Shown one piece after another: positions 43,264-51,656 of a stretch of 64,000 bases of DNA. Made by a program: the position numbers and the translations under genes. The DNA is from Roseihalotalea indica (GTDB lineage: Bacteria > Bacteroidota > Bacteroidia > Cytophagales > Cyclobacteriaceae), in assembly GCF_022458895.1 (NCBI RefSeq), contig NZ_JAINFL010000011.1, positions 1-64,000 of the forward strand, written 5' to 3'. The first letter of the stretch is position 1; every line of letters starts with the position of its first letter. Below the pieces are notes generated by a model. The model saw only the letters and a program-made list of their open reading frames with translations. It was not told the DNA's origin and searched no databases.

Positions 43264-44613
43264 TCAGAATTTGGCGGGGTGCCAGCGTAATTCATACACT
43301 TTTTGGGTTCGGTCTGTTATCCGGTAACGGTGATCAACCCGGCTTCCAACCACCCATACAATTTCTCCCGCCGAAAGTAAAACCAACACATCCTGTTTTT
43401 GGTATAGTGGCACTTTGGTATCGACCAGAAAATCACTGACTTTCTTACGGTGTGGCATTCCTAATGGCTGAAAAGCATCCCCTGGCTGCCAAACGCGTAG
43501 CTCCAATGGAAACTGAAGCCGTTCATAATCCAGCGCCGCTATTGAGGCTTCTGCCTTTATCTGATACCCTTTCCGATCTATAATAGCCGCCTCCATATAC
43601 CCCAGCGTGGTTTGTGTTACCTGGCCTTCTTCATGGCTTTGAGCAGCAATACCCGCCTGATCGGTTTGAGGAGTAATGACAAGTGCCTTTCGCTCAACCC
43701 AAAGTTGATGGGTAGCAGAAAGAAATTGCAGTCCTGGCTGGGCATCCTGCTGTAGCGCACCCATAATCTGCTGCACTTCATCCCACGAAAATCCGTAAGG
43801 CGACAACCATTCGGTAAGCAGAGAAGCCGCCTGAGGGTGCTCCTTCATTATCTTTTTACGGATGAATATTTTTCCATCTTTTTCTGATACCGCCTTTTTC
43901 CTGACTCGGGCCACTTCTGCCTGAAAAATAGCTTCTACCTCTCGCAGCCGCTCTACTGTGCTTTGTGTAGTTTGCAACAGAGAAGGATTAATCTCCTGCA
44001 AAGCCGGAATAACCCGATGTCGAATCCAGTTTCGCTGGTATTTTACAGTTTTATTGGTCCGATCTTCCCGCCACGTAAGCTGTTGTTCCTGAGCATACAC
44101 GGTAATTTCTTCCTTGGTAGCACACAGAAGAGGGCGAACCCACACGTCATTTTTAGGCAACATGGCTCGTAATCCGGCAATTCCGCTGCCTTTGGTTAGA
44201 TTCAATAAGAGGGTCTCCAACTGATCATTATGATGGTGGGCTAGGGCGATATAGTCAAAGTTATGCTGGGCCCGAAACTCCAGAAACCAGGCTCGGCGCA
44301 CTTCCCGCACCGCCATCTGAATAGATAGCTGCTGTTGTTCTGCATATGCCTGTGCCTCAAATGAGTGAGAGTAGAAAGGTACCTGATACTTCTCTGCCAA
44401 CTGCCGGACAAACGCTTCATCCTGCTCAGATTCTTCGGCGCGTAACTGAAAATTGGCGTGGGCAATGGCCCAGTGATCATACTCCTGAGCAAACAAATGC
44501 GTTAGTACCACCGAGTCTATTCCTCCGCTTACCGATAGCAGTATCCGGTCGGTAGGCTCGAACAACCGGTTATCATTGATATATTTGCGAAACTTTTCCT
44601 GAAAACGATTCAA
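43264..44613 (-). CDS. tilS: tRNA(Ile)-lysidine synthase
   Basis: The 449-residue protein has the N-terminal PP-loop SVSGGIDSVVLTHLFAQ, followed by AHHHNDQLETLLLNLTKGSGIAGL and RPLLCATKEEI. The C-terminal TilS_C domain is at about 375-445 (LQFPLELRVWQPGDAFQPLGMPHRKKVSDFLVDTKVPLYQKQDVLVL). It converts C34 of the tRNA(Ile) CAU anticodon to lysidine, an essential step. Length and order are normal. It is divergent from the OstA-like gene, 39 bp apart, a pairing common in Bacteroidota. Confidence 0.95.
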   Translation of the reverse strand: MNRFQEKFRKYINDNRLFEPTDRILLSVSGGIDSVVLTHLFAQEYDHWAIAHANFQLRAEESEQDEAFVRQLAEKYQVPFYSHSFEAQAYAEQQQLSIQMAVREVRRAWFLEFRAQHNFDYIALAHHHNDQLETLLLNLTKGSGIAGLRAMLPKNDVWVRPLLCATKEEITVYAQEQQLTWREDRTNKTVKYQRNWIRHRVIPALQEINPSLLQTTQSTVERLREVEAIFQAEVARVRKKAVSEKDGKIFIRKKIMKEHPQAASLLTEWLSPYGFSWDEVQQIMGALQQDAQPGLQFLSATHQLWVERKALVITPQTDQAGIAAQSHEEGQVTQTTLGYMEAAIIDRKGYQIKAEASIAALDYERLQFPLELRVWQPGDAFQPLGMPHRKKVSDFLVDTKVPLYQKQDVLVLLSAGEIVWVVGSRVDHRYRITDRTQKVYELRWHPAKF

Positions 44614-44652
44614 TGCGAATAACGTAAGGGTCGTTAAGGTACTAAAAATACA

Positions 44653-46245
44653 TTGAACAATATGATGCGCTATTGGGCATTCGTTGCCTTTTTCCTGGCT
44701 GTGGGCTTAAACTTTCCGGCTTTCGGCCAAAATAAGATTCGGGTAGAGCGGGCTGATCGCCTTCGAGGAGGCGGTTCAGATACGGACGGTAATGCTTTTC
44801 GCAAGTTGATTGGCAATGTTATATTAGTACAAGGCACTACTCGTATCTACGGAGATTCCGTCATCTATTATCCGGTCCGCAATTTTACCGAGGTTTTCGG
44901 CGATATTGTTCGGGTGGAAGAAGGGGATTCTATTGTAGTAACCGGTGGCCAGCTCCGCTATGATGGTAACCAAAAACTGGCCGAAATGCGCGAAAATGTG
45001 GTCTATAAAGACCCCAGCATGACGCTTTATACCGATTTCCTGGACTATAATATGCAGGAAAATATTGCTTATTATTTTGAAGGGGGAAAAATAGTAGATA
45101 CCACCAACGTACTAGTAAGTCGAAGAGGGACCTATCAAACGGCAACCCACCTGGCTGCTTTTAAAGACAGCGTGGTACTTACTAACCCTGACTACGTTAT
45201 GGAGTCGGACACGCTGGAATACAACACGATCACTAAAATTGCCTATACCCGGGGACCTACCGTGATCACCTCAAAAGATGGCAATGTGCTGAATGCCGAA
45301 GCTGGAAGTGAAATCAATACAACTGATAAACAGTCAGTGTTTGGGTTAGGGACCATCGAGACAGAAGCCTACCTGATCAGTGCTGATCAATTGTTTGCCG
45401 ATCGGTTGAATGAACGATATACCGCCACCAGCAATGTAAAAATGGTTTCTAAAGAGCAGGATGTCATCATTACCGGTGATTCGGCCTTTTATAGAATGCA
45501 GGATGGTATCACCAAGATTTTTGGTAACCCGGTAATGAAGAAGGTGATGGAAGGTGATACTTTGTATATGGCCGCTGATACACTGGTTAGCCTGGAAGAC
45601 TCTATCCCCGCCAATGAGCGCATATTGGCGTATCCAAACGTGCGCATCTTTCGCACCGATCTGCAAGGAATAGCTGACTCACTGGCCTATCATATTGTAG
45701 ATTCAATGCTATACTTCTATGACGACCCGGTACTTTGGACAGATGCTAACCAGATTGAAGCAGATTCTATTAATATAGAAATTGTAGACGGCAAAATCCA
45801 TAAAATGAATGCCCGGGATAACTCGTTTGTCGTCTCGACGGACACGCTTAGGAACTTCAATCAGATTAAAGGGAGGGACATGGAAGCATTCTTTAATGAA
45901 GGCGCTATTGCCAATATTAATGTATACGGTAACGGGGAGAGCATTTATTTTCCGCTACAGGGAGATTCTATCATGATTGCCATGAACCGCATTCTGTGCA
46001 GTGATATTTACATCTACTTTAAAGACAATCAGTTGGATAACATAAAATTTGATGTAAAACCGGAAGGCTCATTTATCCCCCCCCATGAGATTAAACCGGA
46101 AAATACCCGGCTTGAAGGTTTTGCTTGGAGAAATGATGAACGCCCTACTCTGCAAACCATTTTTGAACCCATCATCACTGAAGGACCACCTCCCATCAAT
46201 GTCGAAGTAAAACCAGTACCCATACCAGCAAAAATAAACCCTTAG
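44653..46245 (+). CDS. OstA/LptA-like periplasmic protein
   Basis: The 530-residue protein has a signal peptide ending at AFGQ (Met-4 or Met-5 may be the true start). The mature chain is made of repeated beta-strands typical of the OstA_N (LptA) fold, such as NAFRKLIGNVILVQGTTRIYGDSVIYYP and DSIVVTGGQLRYDGNQKLAEMRENVVYKDPSMTLYTDFLDYNM. The repeats continue to about 470. LptA bridges the periplasm to carry lipopolysaccharide; this is the longer Bacteroidota relative, whose exact role is inferred from the fold. It is divergent from tilS. Confidence 0.85.
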   Translation: MNNMMRYWAFVAFFLAVGLNFPAFGQNKIRVERADRLRGGGSDTDGNAFRKLIGNVILVQGTTRIYGDSVIYYPVRNFTEVFGDIVRVEEGDSIVVTGGQLRYDGNQKLAEMRENVVYKDPSMTLYTDFLDYNMQENIAYYFEGGKIVDTTNVLVSRRGTYQTATHLAAFKDSVVLTNPDYVMESDTLEYNTITKIAYTRGPTVITSKDGNVLNAEAGSEINTTDKQSVFGLGTIETEAYLISADQLFADRLNERYTATSNVKMVSKEQDVIITGDSAFYRMQDGITKIFGNPVMKKVMEGDTLYMAADTLVSLEDSIPANERILAYPNVRIFRTDLQGIADSLAYHIVDSMLYFYDDPVLWTDANQIEADSINIEIVDGKIHKMNARDNSFVVSTDTLRNFNQIKGRDMEAFFNEGAIANINVYGNGESIYFPLQGDSIMIAMNRILCSDIYIYFKDNQLDNIKFDVKPEGSFIPPHEIKPENTRLEGFAWRNDERPTLQTIFEPIITEGPPPINVEVKPVPIPAKINP

Positions 46246-46257
46246 CATCTGCTAAAG

Positions 46258-47037
46258 CTACTGCTGCTTGGGAGTATAGGGAAAAGGGCTCGTAGCGGTC
46301 CACCCGCCATCTACCACCAAAGTTTGACCGGTAATCTGCGACGCCTCCGGCGAGAGGAAGAACAATGCTGCCTGGGCAATGTCCGAAGGTTCGGCGGGGC
46401 GCTGAGTGGGTGTTACGCGGCTCCAGCTTTCTACGTATTGTTCATCTTCCTGTAGCGTACGCTCCGTCACTGTAGCTCCCGGTGCCAGGGCGTTGATGGT
46501 AATTTGATAAGGTGAAAGTTCTACTACCAGGCTTTTGGCCATCATCCGCAGTGCCGCTTTTGTCATGGCGTAAGTAGTAAGCTGAGCGGCTGCTTGCACG
46601 CCAATAACCGAAGACATCAGCAAAATACGTCCTCCAGAGCCCTGTGACCGCATTTGCCGGGCAGCGGCCTGGGTTAGAAAAAAGCTTCCCTGTAGATTTA
46701 GCGTTAGCACCTTTTGAAAATTTTCCGGCTTAAAACTAAAGAAATCGCCAAAAAGCGTAATACCCGCATTCGGAATAGCCATATCTACTTTTCCAAATTC
46801 AGTAACAGCAGTTTCTATTAACTGATAGGAAAAGTCAACCCGGCTGGCATCGCCCGGTAGTGCTATACAGCGTCCACTTCCCTCCCGAGTGATCTTTTCA
46901 GCAGCGGCGTGGGCTGCGGCTGCATCCAGGTCATTCAGTACCACCGATGCCCCTTCTTTCACCAGTTGCCGGGCAATCTCATACCCAATTCCTATACCTG
47001 CGCCAGTAATTACCGCTACCTGATTAGCAAATTTCAT
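46258..47037 (-). CDS. SDR-family oxidoreductase
   Basis: The 259-residue classical short-chain dehydrogenase has the NAD(P) loop VITGAGIGIGYEIARQL, IPNAGITLFGDFF, the catalytic serine in LMSSVIGVQAAA, and YAMTKAAL (Y-x3-K). It ends with FLSPEASQITGQTLVVDGGW. Such enzymes act on sugars, polyols or 3-oxoacyl groups; this one resembles the glucose/sorbitol-type branch, but substrate prediction is not safe. It is cytoplasmic and probably a tetramer. It converges with the OstA-like gene with a 12-bp gap. Confidence 0.88.
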   Translation of the reverse strand: MKFANQVAVITGAGIGIGYEIARQLVKEGASVVLNDLDAAAAHAAAEKITREGSGRCIALPGDASRVDFSYQLIETAVTEFGKVDMAIPNAGITLFGDFFSFKPENFQKVLTLNLQGSFFLTQAAARQMRSQGSGGRILLMSSVIGVQAAAQLTTYAMTKAALRMMAKSLVVELSPYQITINALAPGATVTERTLQEDEQYVESWSRVTPTQRPAEPSDIAQAALFFLSPEASQITGQTLVVDGGWTATSPFPYTPKQQ

Positions 47038-47361
47038 ATGCTGTTACAAACTACTGATTGACGTTATTACGTATTTCAATCTAAACTTTAATTATTCCAT
47101 CTCGCTGTAGGCGTAGTGAGCCTTACGAGGTAGGTTTTGTCAAAAAAACAAAATTTTTCACTAAAAGTATGAGTCAATATAGGTCTTACTGCCCTGTTAA
47201 AGTAAAAAAGTACTGATAATCGGTAAAATAACCTTTGTTAAATCGGACCATCTTACGTAGGTGCTTTTCTCAATATGATGTAATAAAACCCCTGAATTTA
47301 GTTGTTTCAAACAAAAAAAATCTGTTACTTTTATAAAATATAGGCAGATTAATAGCGTTGA
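47038..47361. other. divergent promoter region
   Basis: This 324-bp region lies between the SDR and the T9SS-tailed protein. TTG (47302-47304), 21 bp, then TACTTTTA (47326-47333) is a near-consensus promoter 28 bp before the start at 47362. The TTG is part of the palindrome TTGTTT-C-AAACAA (47302-47314). The rest shows nothing clear. Confidence 0.4.
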
Positions 47362-48066
47362 ATGAAGTTATTTTTACCATTTCTCTTTTTTTCATTTATT
47401 TCTTTTGTAGGGCTGAGCCAGAGTTTAGCGTTGATTGATCCTATATTCGAGGAATCGGTGGCTACCGGAAGTTGGGTTTCTACTCAATTAAAAGTAAAAA
47501 ACAATAGCGAAAAACCGGTTCGTTTGGGCATCAAACTGGAAGCTCCCTACTTGAAAGGCGACCAGGTTTCTTCTATCTGTATTGGTAATGAGTGCTTCAC
47601 CAAATTTGATGCGCTGGAAGTTACTACCCTTTTTCCCGAAGAAACCATTGAGGATATTCGCATTCGTTTCAATGCTGGTTATGATGAAATATCCCGCGAG
47701 CTCTCGCTGACTATTTATAATATTGAAGCTCCCGATGACCAATTAACCAAACGCTTCACCTATCATATCCGCAATAACTTTCCCAACGGCATTCTCTTTG
47801 CCGACGAATCTTTACAGGTTAGTAAAATCTATCCAAACCCGGTTTCATCAGTAGCATCCATTGATTATTCCCTGTCTTCCACACTTACTCCCGCTACCAT
47901 CACTGTACATAATATCTTGGGTGACCGGATCATGGAACTGAACCTTGATTCATCTGAAACCAGTCTGAAGCTTCCTCTTGACCAGCTGCAGAACGGTATT
48001 TATTTTTATACGCTTCAGGTGAACGGCAAGGGGATTACTACTAAAAAGTTCGTGGTTAAAAAATAA
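47362..48066 (+). CDS. secreted protein with T9SS C-terminal sorting domain
   Basis: The 234-residue protein has a signal peptide (to VGLSQ, about 20). Residues 25-145 are a beta-sandwich (TQLKVKNNSEKPVRLGIKLEAPYL; TTLFPEETIEDIRIRFNAGY) resembling small Ig-like domains. The last 80 residues are a typical type IX secretion sorting domain: VSKIYPNPVSSVASIDYSL, TITVHNILGDRIMELNL and LPLDQLQNGIYFYTLQVNGKGITTKKFVVKK. It is therefore exported to the cell surface or beyond. Its function is unknown; it has no catalytic motif and may be a carrier or adhesin. It is 119 bp upstream of bamD, from which a separate promoter divides it. Confidence 0.85.
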   Translation: MKLFLPFLFFSFISFVGLSQSLALIDPIFEESVATGSWVSTQLKVKNNSEKPVRLGIKLEAPYLKGDQVSSICIGNECFTKFDALEVTTLFPEETIEDIRIRFNAGYDEISRELSLTIYNIEAPDDQLTKRFTYHIRNNFPNGILFADESLQVSKIYPNPVSSVASIDYSLSSTLTPATITVHNILGDRIMELNLDSSETSLKLPLDQLQNGIYFYTLQVNGKGITTKKFVVKK

Positions 48067-48134
48067 CCTCTCTTTCTAAGCGTTTTTTTACCGTATCCGA
48101 ATATTTTCGGGGAACTTGTTGTTATTAGGGTTGG

Positions 48135-48165
48135 TTGCATTTACTGCGGTAACCCCTTACCTTTG
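48135..48165 (+). promoter_or_regulatory. Bacteroidota consensus promoter of the bamD operon
   Basis: TTG (48135-48137), 20 bp, then TACCTTTG (48158-48165) fits the TTG-N19-21-TAnnTTTG promoter exactly, placing the transcript start about 14 bp before the bamD start codon at 48186. Confidence 0.7.
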
Positions 48166-48185
48166 CATTTATAAACTACGGCGGA

Positions 48186-49010
48186 TTGAAAACCTATTTT
48201 GCAATAATTCTTCTTACAGTTACAGTGGTGCTAAGCAGCTGTAGTGACTATCGCAAGCTGCTAAAAAATGGCGGCTGGGAGAAACAGTACGAGGCTGCTC
48301 TCAATTACTATCAAGAAAAAGATTATTACCGGGCTACGGTTTTGCTTGAAAATGTACTACCTATTATCCGGGGGACTCAAAAAGCAGAAGAAGCGCAGTT
48401 TTATTATGCCTACGCCCATTACTATCAGCGAAAGTACATCTTAAGTGCGCATTATTTCAAGGAGTTTTACGAAACTTACTCTCGAAGTGAGCGAGCTCAG
48501 GAGGCTATGTTTTTGCACGCCTATTCGCTTTATCTTGAATCACCCACCCCAAGCTTAGATCAGAGCAGCACCAATGAAGCCATCGATGCCATGCAGCGCT
48601 TCATTAACCGTTATCCTTACAGTGACTATAAAGAACGGGCCGAGGCTATTCTGGATGAACTCCAGGAAAAGCTGGAAACAAAATCATTTGCCAATGCCAT
48701 TCAGTATTATCACCTGGAGCGATATGACGCGGCTACCATTGCCATGAATAACTTTCAGAAAGACTTTCCTGATTCCGACATGAATGAGGAAGCTAGTTAC
48801 TGGAAGCTGGCAGCACAATTTCAGTTGGCCGAGCAAAGTATTCGCTCAAAGCAGAAAGAACGCTATTATACTACTATTGAATATTATCAGACTTTTATAG
48901 ACAAATATCCTCAAAGTGAGTTTGTCTCTCAGGCAGAGTCAATTTATGAAACCTGCTTGTCTAAAATCAGAAAAGATACCAGTGACAGTAAAGCATCTAT
49001 AGAACCATGA
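48186..49010 (+). CDS. bamD: outer membrane protein assembly lipoprotein BamD
   Basis: The 274-residue protein probably starts at TTG 48186. The lipobox is VVLSSC (Cys-19). Five TPR-like repeats follow (YEAALNYYQEKDYYRATVLLENVLPIIRGTQKAEEAQFYYAYAHYYQRKYILSAHYFKEF is the first pair). It is the helical partner of BamA that helps insert barrels into the outer membrane. Its 4-bp overlap with rpoZ (ATGA) and the downstream coaBC, DUF4835 and recN genes are the usual Bacteroidota order. Confidence 0.93.
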   Translation: MKTYFAIILLTVTVVLSSCSDYRKLLKNGGWEKQYEAALNYYQEKDYYRATVLLENVLPIIRGTQKAEEAQFYYAYAHYYQRKYILSAHYFKEFYETYSRSERAQEAMFLHAYSLYLESPTPSLDQSSTNEAIDAMQRFINRYPYSDYKERAEAILDELQEKLETKSFANAIQYYHLERYDAATIAMNNFQKDFPDSDMNEEASYWKLAAQFQLAEQSIRSKQKERYYTTIEYYQTFIDKYPQSEFVSQAESIYETCLSKIRKDTSDSKASIEP

Positions 49011-49330
49011 TAAAAAAACCCAACGTTAACGCATCTATCGTAACTCTGGATACTGATAAGCTTGCAGCTCCTACCGGAAATTTGTACGAGTCAGTAGTTG
49101 TTGTATCAAAAAGAGCTCGCCAAATTTCAGTAAACCTGAAAGAAGAACTCAACGGAAAACTTGCCGAGTTTGCAACCACGGTAGATAACCTGGAGGAAGT
49201 ATTTGAAAACCGCGAGCAGATTGAAATCTCACGTTTTTATGAGCGAATGCCGAAGCCAACTATTCTGGCAATGGATGAGTTTATGAACGATGAAGTTATG
49301 TATCGCCGCGTAGAAGATTCTACGGAGTAA
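49007..49330 (+). CDS. rpoZ: RNA polymerase omega-like subunit (Rpb6 fold)
   Basis: The 107-residue protein has the Rpb6/omega fold; the core helix is GNLYESVVVVSKRARQISVNLKEELNGKLAEF. It stabilises RNA polymerase assembly and may help ppGpp control. It overlaps the bamD stop by 4 bp and is 15 bp before coaBC, so the three are translated together. The Bacteroidota form has a longer C-terminal tail (residues 70-107), as here. Confidence 0.85.
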   Translation: MIKKPNVNASIVTLDTDKLAAPTGNLYESVVVVSKRARQISVNLKEELNGKLAEFATTVDNLEEVFENREQIEISRFYERMPKPTILAMDEFMNDEVMYRRVEDSTE

Positions 49331-49345
49331 TTATTACCCTTGCCT

Positions 49346-50548
49346 ATGCAGGGCAAAAAGATTATTCTTGGAGTTTGTGGAAGTATAGCAGCCTATAAAG
49401 CTGCTTTTCTTGTTCGATTGCTGATCAAGGAAGGTGCTGAAGTACAGGTCATTATGACTGACGCAGCAAAGGATTTTATCACCCCTCTTACTTTAGCCAC
49501 ACTATCCAAGCGCCCGGTACTCTCTCAGTTCTCTACTGACCTTTCCCAAGGGCAATGGAATAACCATGTTGAGTTAGGGCTCTGGGCTGATGCTATGGTT
49601 ATTGCCCCAATCAGTGCGCATACCCTGGCTAAGTTTGCTCATGGCCACTGCAATGACCTACTAACGGCAACCTACCTGTCTGCACGCTGTCCGGTATGGG
49701 TAGCTCCCGCAATGGACCTGGATATGTACCAGCATCCGTCGGTAGCGAATAACATCCGTTTACTACAACAGGCCGGAAATTACGTCATTGATGCTGAAGA
49801 AGGTGAACTGGCAAGTGGGCTTTCCGGCGTTGGGCGTTTAGCCGAACCCGAACATATCGTCCACACCCTTCGCTCCCACTTTGAAAACCAGAAAACACTC
49901 CAGGGAAAAAAGGTGCTAATCACCGCCGGCCCTACCCAGGAATTTATTGACCCGGTACGATTCCTGACGAATGCATCATCCGGTAAGATGGGATATGCCA
50001 TTGCTACTGAGGCGGCGGCTCGCGGCGCGGAAGTTACTTTAATTAGTGGGCCTACTGCCCAAATTCTTCATCATCCAAATATCCGCAAGGTACCAGTCAT
50101 TACTGCCCGAGAAATGCTGGAGGCCGCACAAAATCATTTTAGTGAGGCTGACATTACCATCTTTGCCGCCGCTGTAGCAGATTATACGCCTCAGACTAAA
50201 CATTCTCAAAAACTAAAAAAGAAAAGCAACTCGCTTACGTTAGCATTAGAGAAGACGGCAGACATTGCTCTTACGCTGGGGCAGCAGAAAAAAAGCCACC
50301 AATTGCTTATAGGTTTTGCCCTGGAAACCCAGGATGAAGAAAGTAATGCTCTGGCTAAGCTGGAAAAGAAAAATCTGGACATTATAGTGCTGAATTCACT
50401 GAACGATCGCGGAGCCGGATTTGGTTATGATACTAACCAGATTACCATTCTGGATCGGCAGCGTAAAAAGCCCCAGCATTTTACATTAAAGGACAAATCG
50501 GCCGTGGCAAAGGATATTTGGAATTATATTAGTGACTATGAAGCGTAG
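49346..50548 (+). CDS. coaBC: bifunctional phosphopantothenoylcysteine decarboxylase / phosphopantothenate-cysteine ligase
   Basis: This is a 400-residue protein from the ATG at 49346 (a TTG two codons earlier is also in frame). The N-terminal flavoprotein half (CoaC, to about 185) has ILGVCGSIAAYKAAFLVRLL, the active-site His in WNNHVELGLWADAMVIAP, and the APAMDLDMYQHP loop. The C-terminal CoaB half starts at KKVLITAGPTQEFIDPVRFLTNASSGKMGYAIA and contains AAVADYTPQ and FALETQDEE. It carries out two steps of coenzyme A synthesis. It overlaps the DUF4835 gene by 11 bp. Confidence 0.95.
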   Translation: MQGKKIILGVCGSIAAYKAAFLVRLLIKEGAEVQVIMTDAAKDFITPLTLATLSKRPVLSQFSTDLSQGQWNNHVELGLWADAMVIAPISAHTLAKFAHGHCNDLLTATYLSARCPVWVAPAMDLDMYQHPSVANNIRLLQQAGNYVIDAEEGELASGLSGVGRLAEPEHIVHTLRSHFENQKTLQGKKVLITAGPTQEFIDPVRFLTNASSGKMGYAIATEAAARGAEVTLISGPTAQILHHPNIRKVPVITAREMLEAAQNHFSEADITIFAAAVADYTPQTKHSQKLKKKSNSLTLALEKTADIALTLGQQKKSHQLLIGFALETQDEESNALAKLEKKNLDIIVLNSLNDRGAGFGYDTNQITILDRQRKKPQHFTLKDKSAVAKDIWNYISDYEA

Positions 50549-51434
50549 TATTTTAATAGCAGCAGGTCTGATATTTTTAAGCTACTGGGGCGTAGCCCAA
50601 GAGCTTAATGCTACCGTTCGGGTAAATTACCAGAATGTGGGTAGCACGGGTACCAGCGTATTTGAGGATATGGAAACTGCTTTTTCGCAGTTTTTGAGTA
50701 ACCGTAAGTGGACCGATGATACATATGCCCCTGAAGAACGGATTAACTGTAACCTCATCATCACTATTGATCAGATGCCTTCGGTGAGTGATTTTACAGC
50801 AACGGTGCAGATTCAGTCCTCCCGGCCTACTTATGGCTCCAGTTACGAAACGCTCCTATTTAATTTTGCCGACCGCGACTGGACTTTCCGATATGTAGAA
50901 GATCAACCACTCAATTTTAACGCCAATACTTTTACCGACAATATCACCAGTTTGCTGGCCTACTATGCTTATATTATTCTGGGCCTGGATTATGATTCGT
51001 TCAGCGAACTAGGTGGCCAAAAATATTTTGAGACTGCCCAGCAGATTGTTGTAAATGCGCAGCAACAGGGAGGCGGTTGGGATCAGTTTGGCGGAAACCG
51101 CCGTAATCGCTATTGGCTGGTAGAAAACATGATTAACCCTCAGATGCGCCCGGTTCGGGAAGCATTGTACAACTATCATCGCCTGGGGCTTGACCAGTTT
51201 GCTGATAAGGAAGAGGATGCGAGAAAAAGTATTCTGGAATCACTACAAGGTATGCAAGAGGTAAGTAAACTTTTCCCGCAGTCAATTGCCATCATTGCTT
51301 TTTTTGATGCCAAAAATGATGAATTAATTAGTGTATTTACCAAAGGTGATATTTCTGCTCGAAGAGAGGCCTACAACACACTAGTGGCAATTAACCCTTC
51401 TGAAACTGATAAATATCAGGCCATTATTAAGTAG
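50538..51434 (+). CDS. DUF4835 family protein, PorD-like
   Basis: This is a 298-residue protein from the ATG at 50538. The signal peptide ends at WGVAQ. The family signature is LNATVRVNYQNVGSTGTSVFEDMETAFSQFLSNRKWT, continuing with CNLIITIDQM and YYAYIILGLDYDSFSELGG. The Flavobacterium johnsoniae homologue is called PorD and has been linked to gliding and type IX secretion. Its position after coaBC is conserved. A role in T9SS is plausible here, since T9SS-tailed proteins occur in the window. Confidence 0.85.
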   Translation: MKRSILIAAGLIFLSYWGVAQELNATVRVNYQNVGSTGTSVFEDMETAFSQFLSNRKWTDDTYAPEERINCNLIITIDQMPSVSDFTATVQIQSSRPTYGSSYETLLFNFADRDWTFRYVEDQPLNFNANTFTDNITSLLAYYAYIILGLDYDSFSELGGQKYFETAQQIVVNAQQQGGGWDQFGGNRRNRYWLVENMINPQMRPVREALYNYHRLGLDQFADKEEDARKSILESLQGMQEVSKLFPQSIAIIAFFDAKNDELISVFTKGDISARREAYNTLVAINPSETDKYQAIIK

Positions 51435-51470
51435 TTTTTCATAAGCCCAAATAAAAAATCTGGCAACTCA

Positions 51471-51513
51471 TTCTTAAATTAAGAATTTTATTCTTTAATT
51501 TTGCAATAAAGAA
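51471..51513. promoter_or_regulatory. stacked inverted repeats around the recN -7 box
   Basis: TTCTTAA-A-TTAAGAA (51471-51485), AAGAAT-TTT-ATTCTT (51481-51495) and TTCTTTA-N9-TAAAGAA (51491-51513) are perfect inverted repeats that share arms. A consensus -7 box TAATTTTG (51496-51503) lies inside the third. This is a likely operator for a dimeric regulator controlling recN. Confidence 0.5.
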
Positions 51514-51656
51514 GAGAGTAAAACCCCGGACGTCCATCCCTGACTTTACGCGCCAGTTCTCTAAACTTAGCGTAACAAATTTCTGTTGTACCATTACCAT
51601 TTACTAAAAACCGGGCGATTATTGGCTTGGTGAGGTTGTTTAATAACCGAGAGTGT

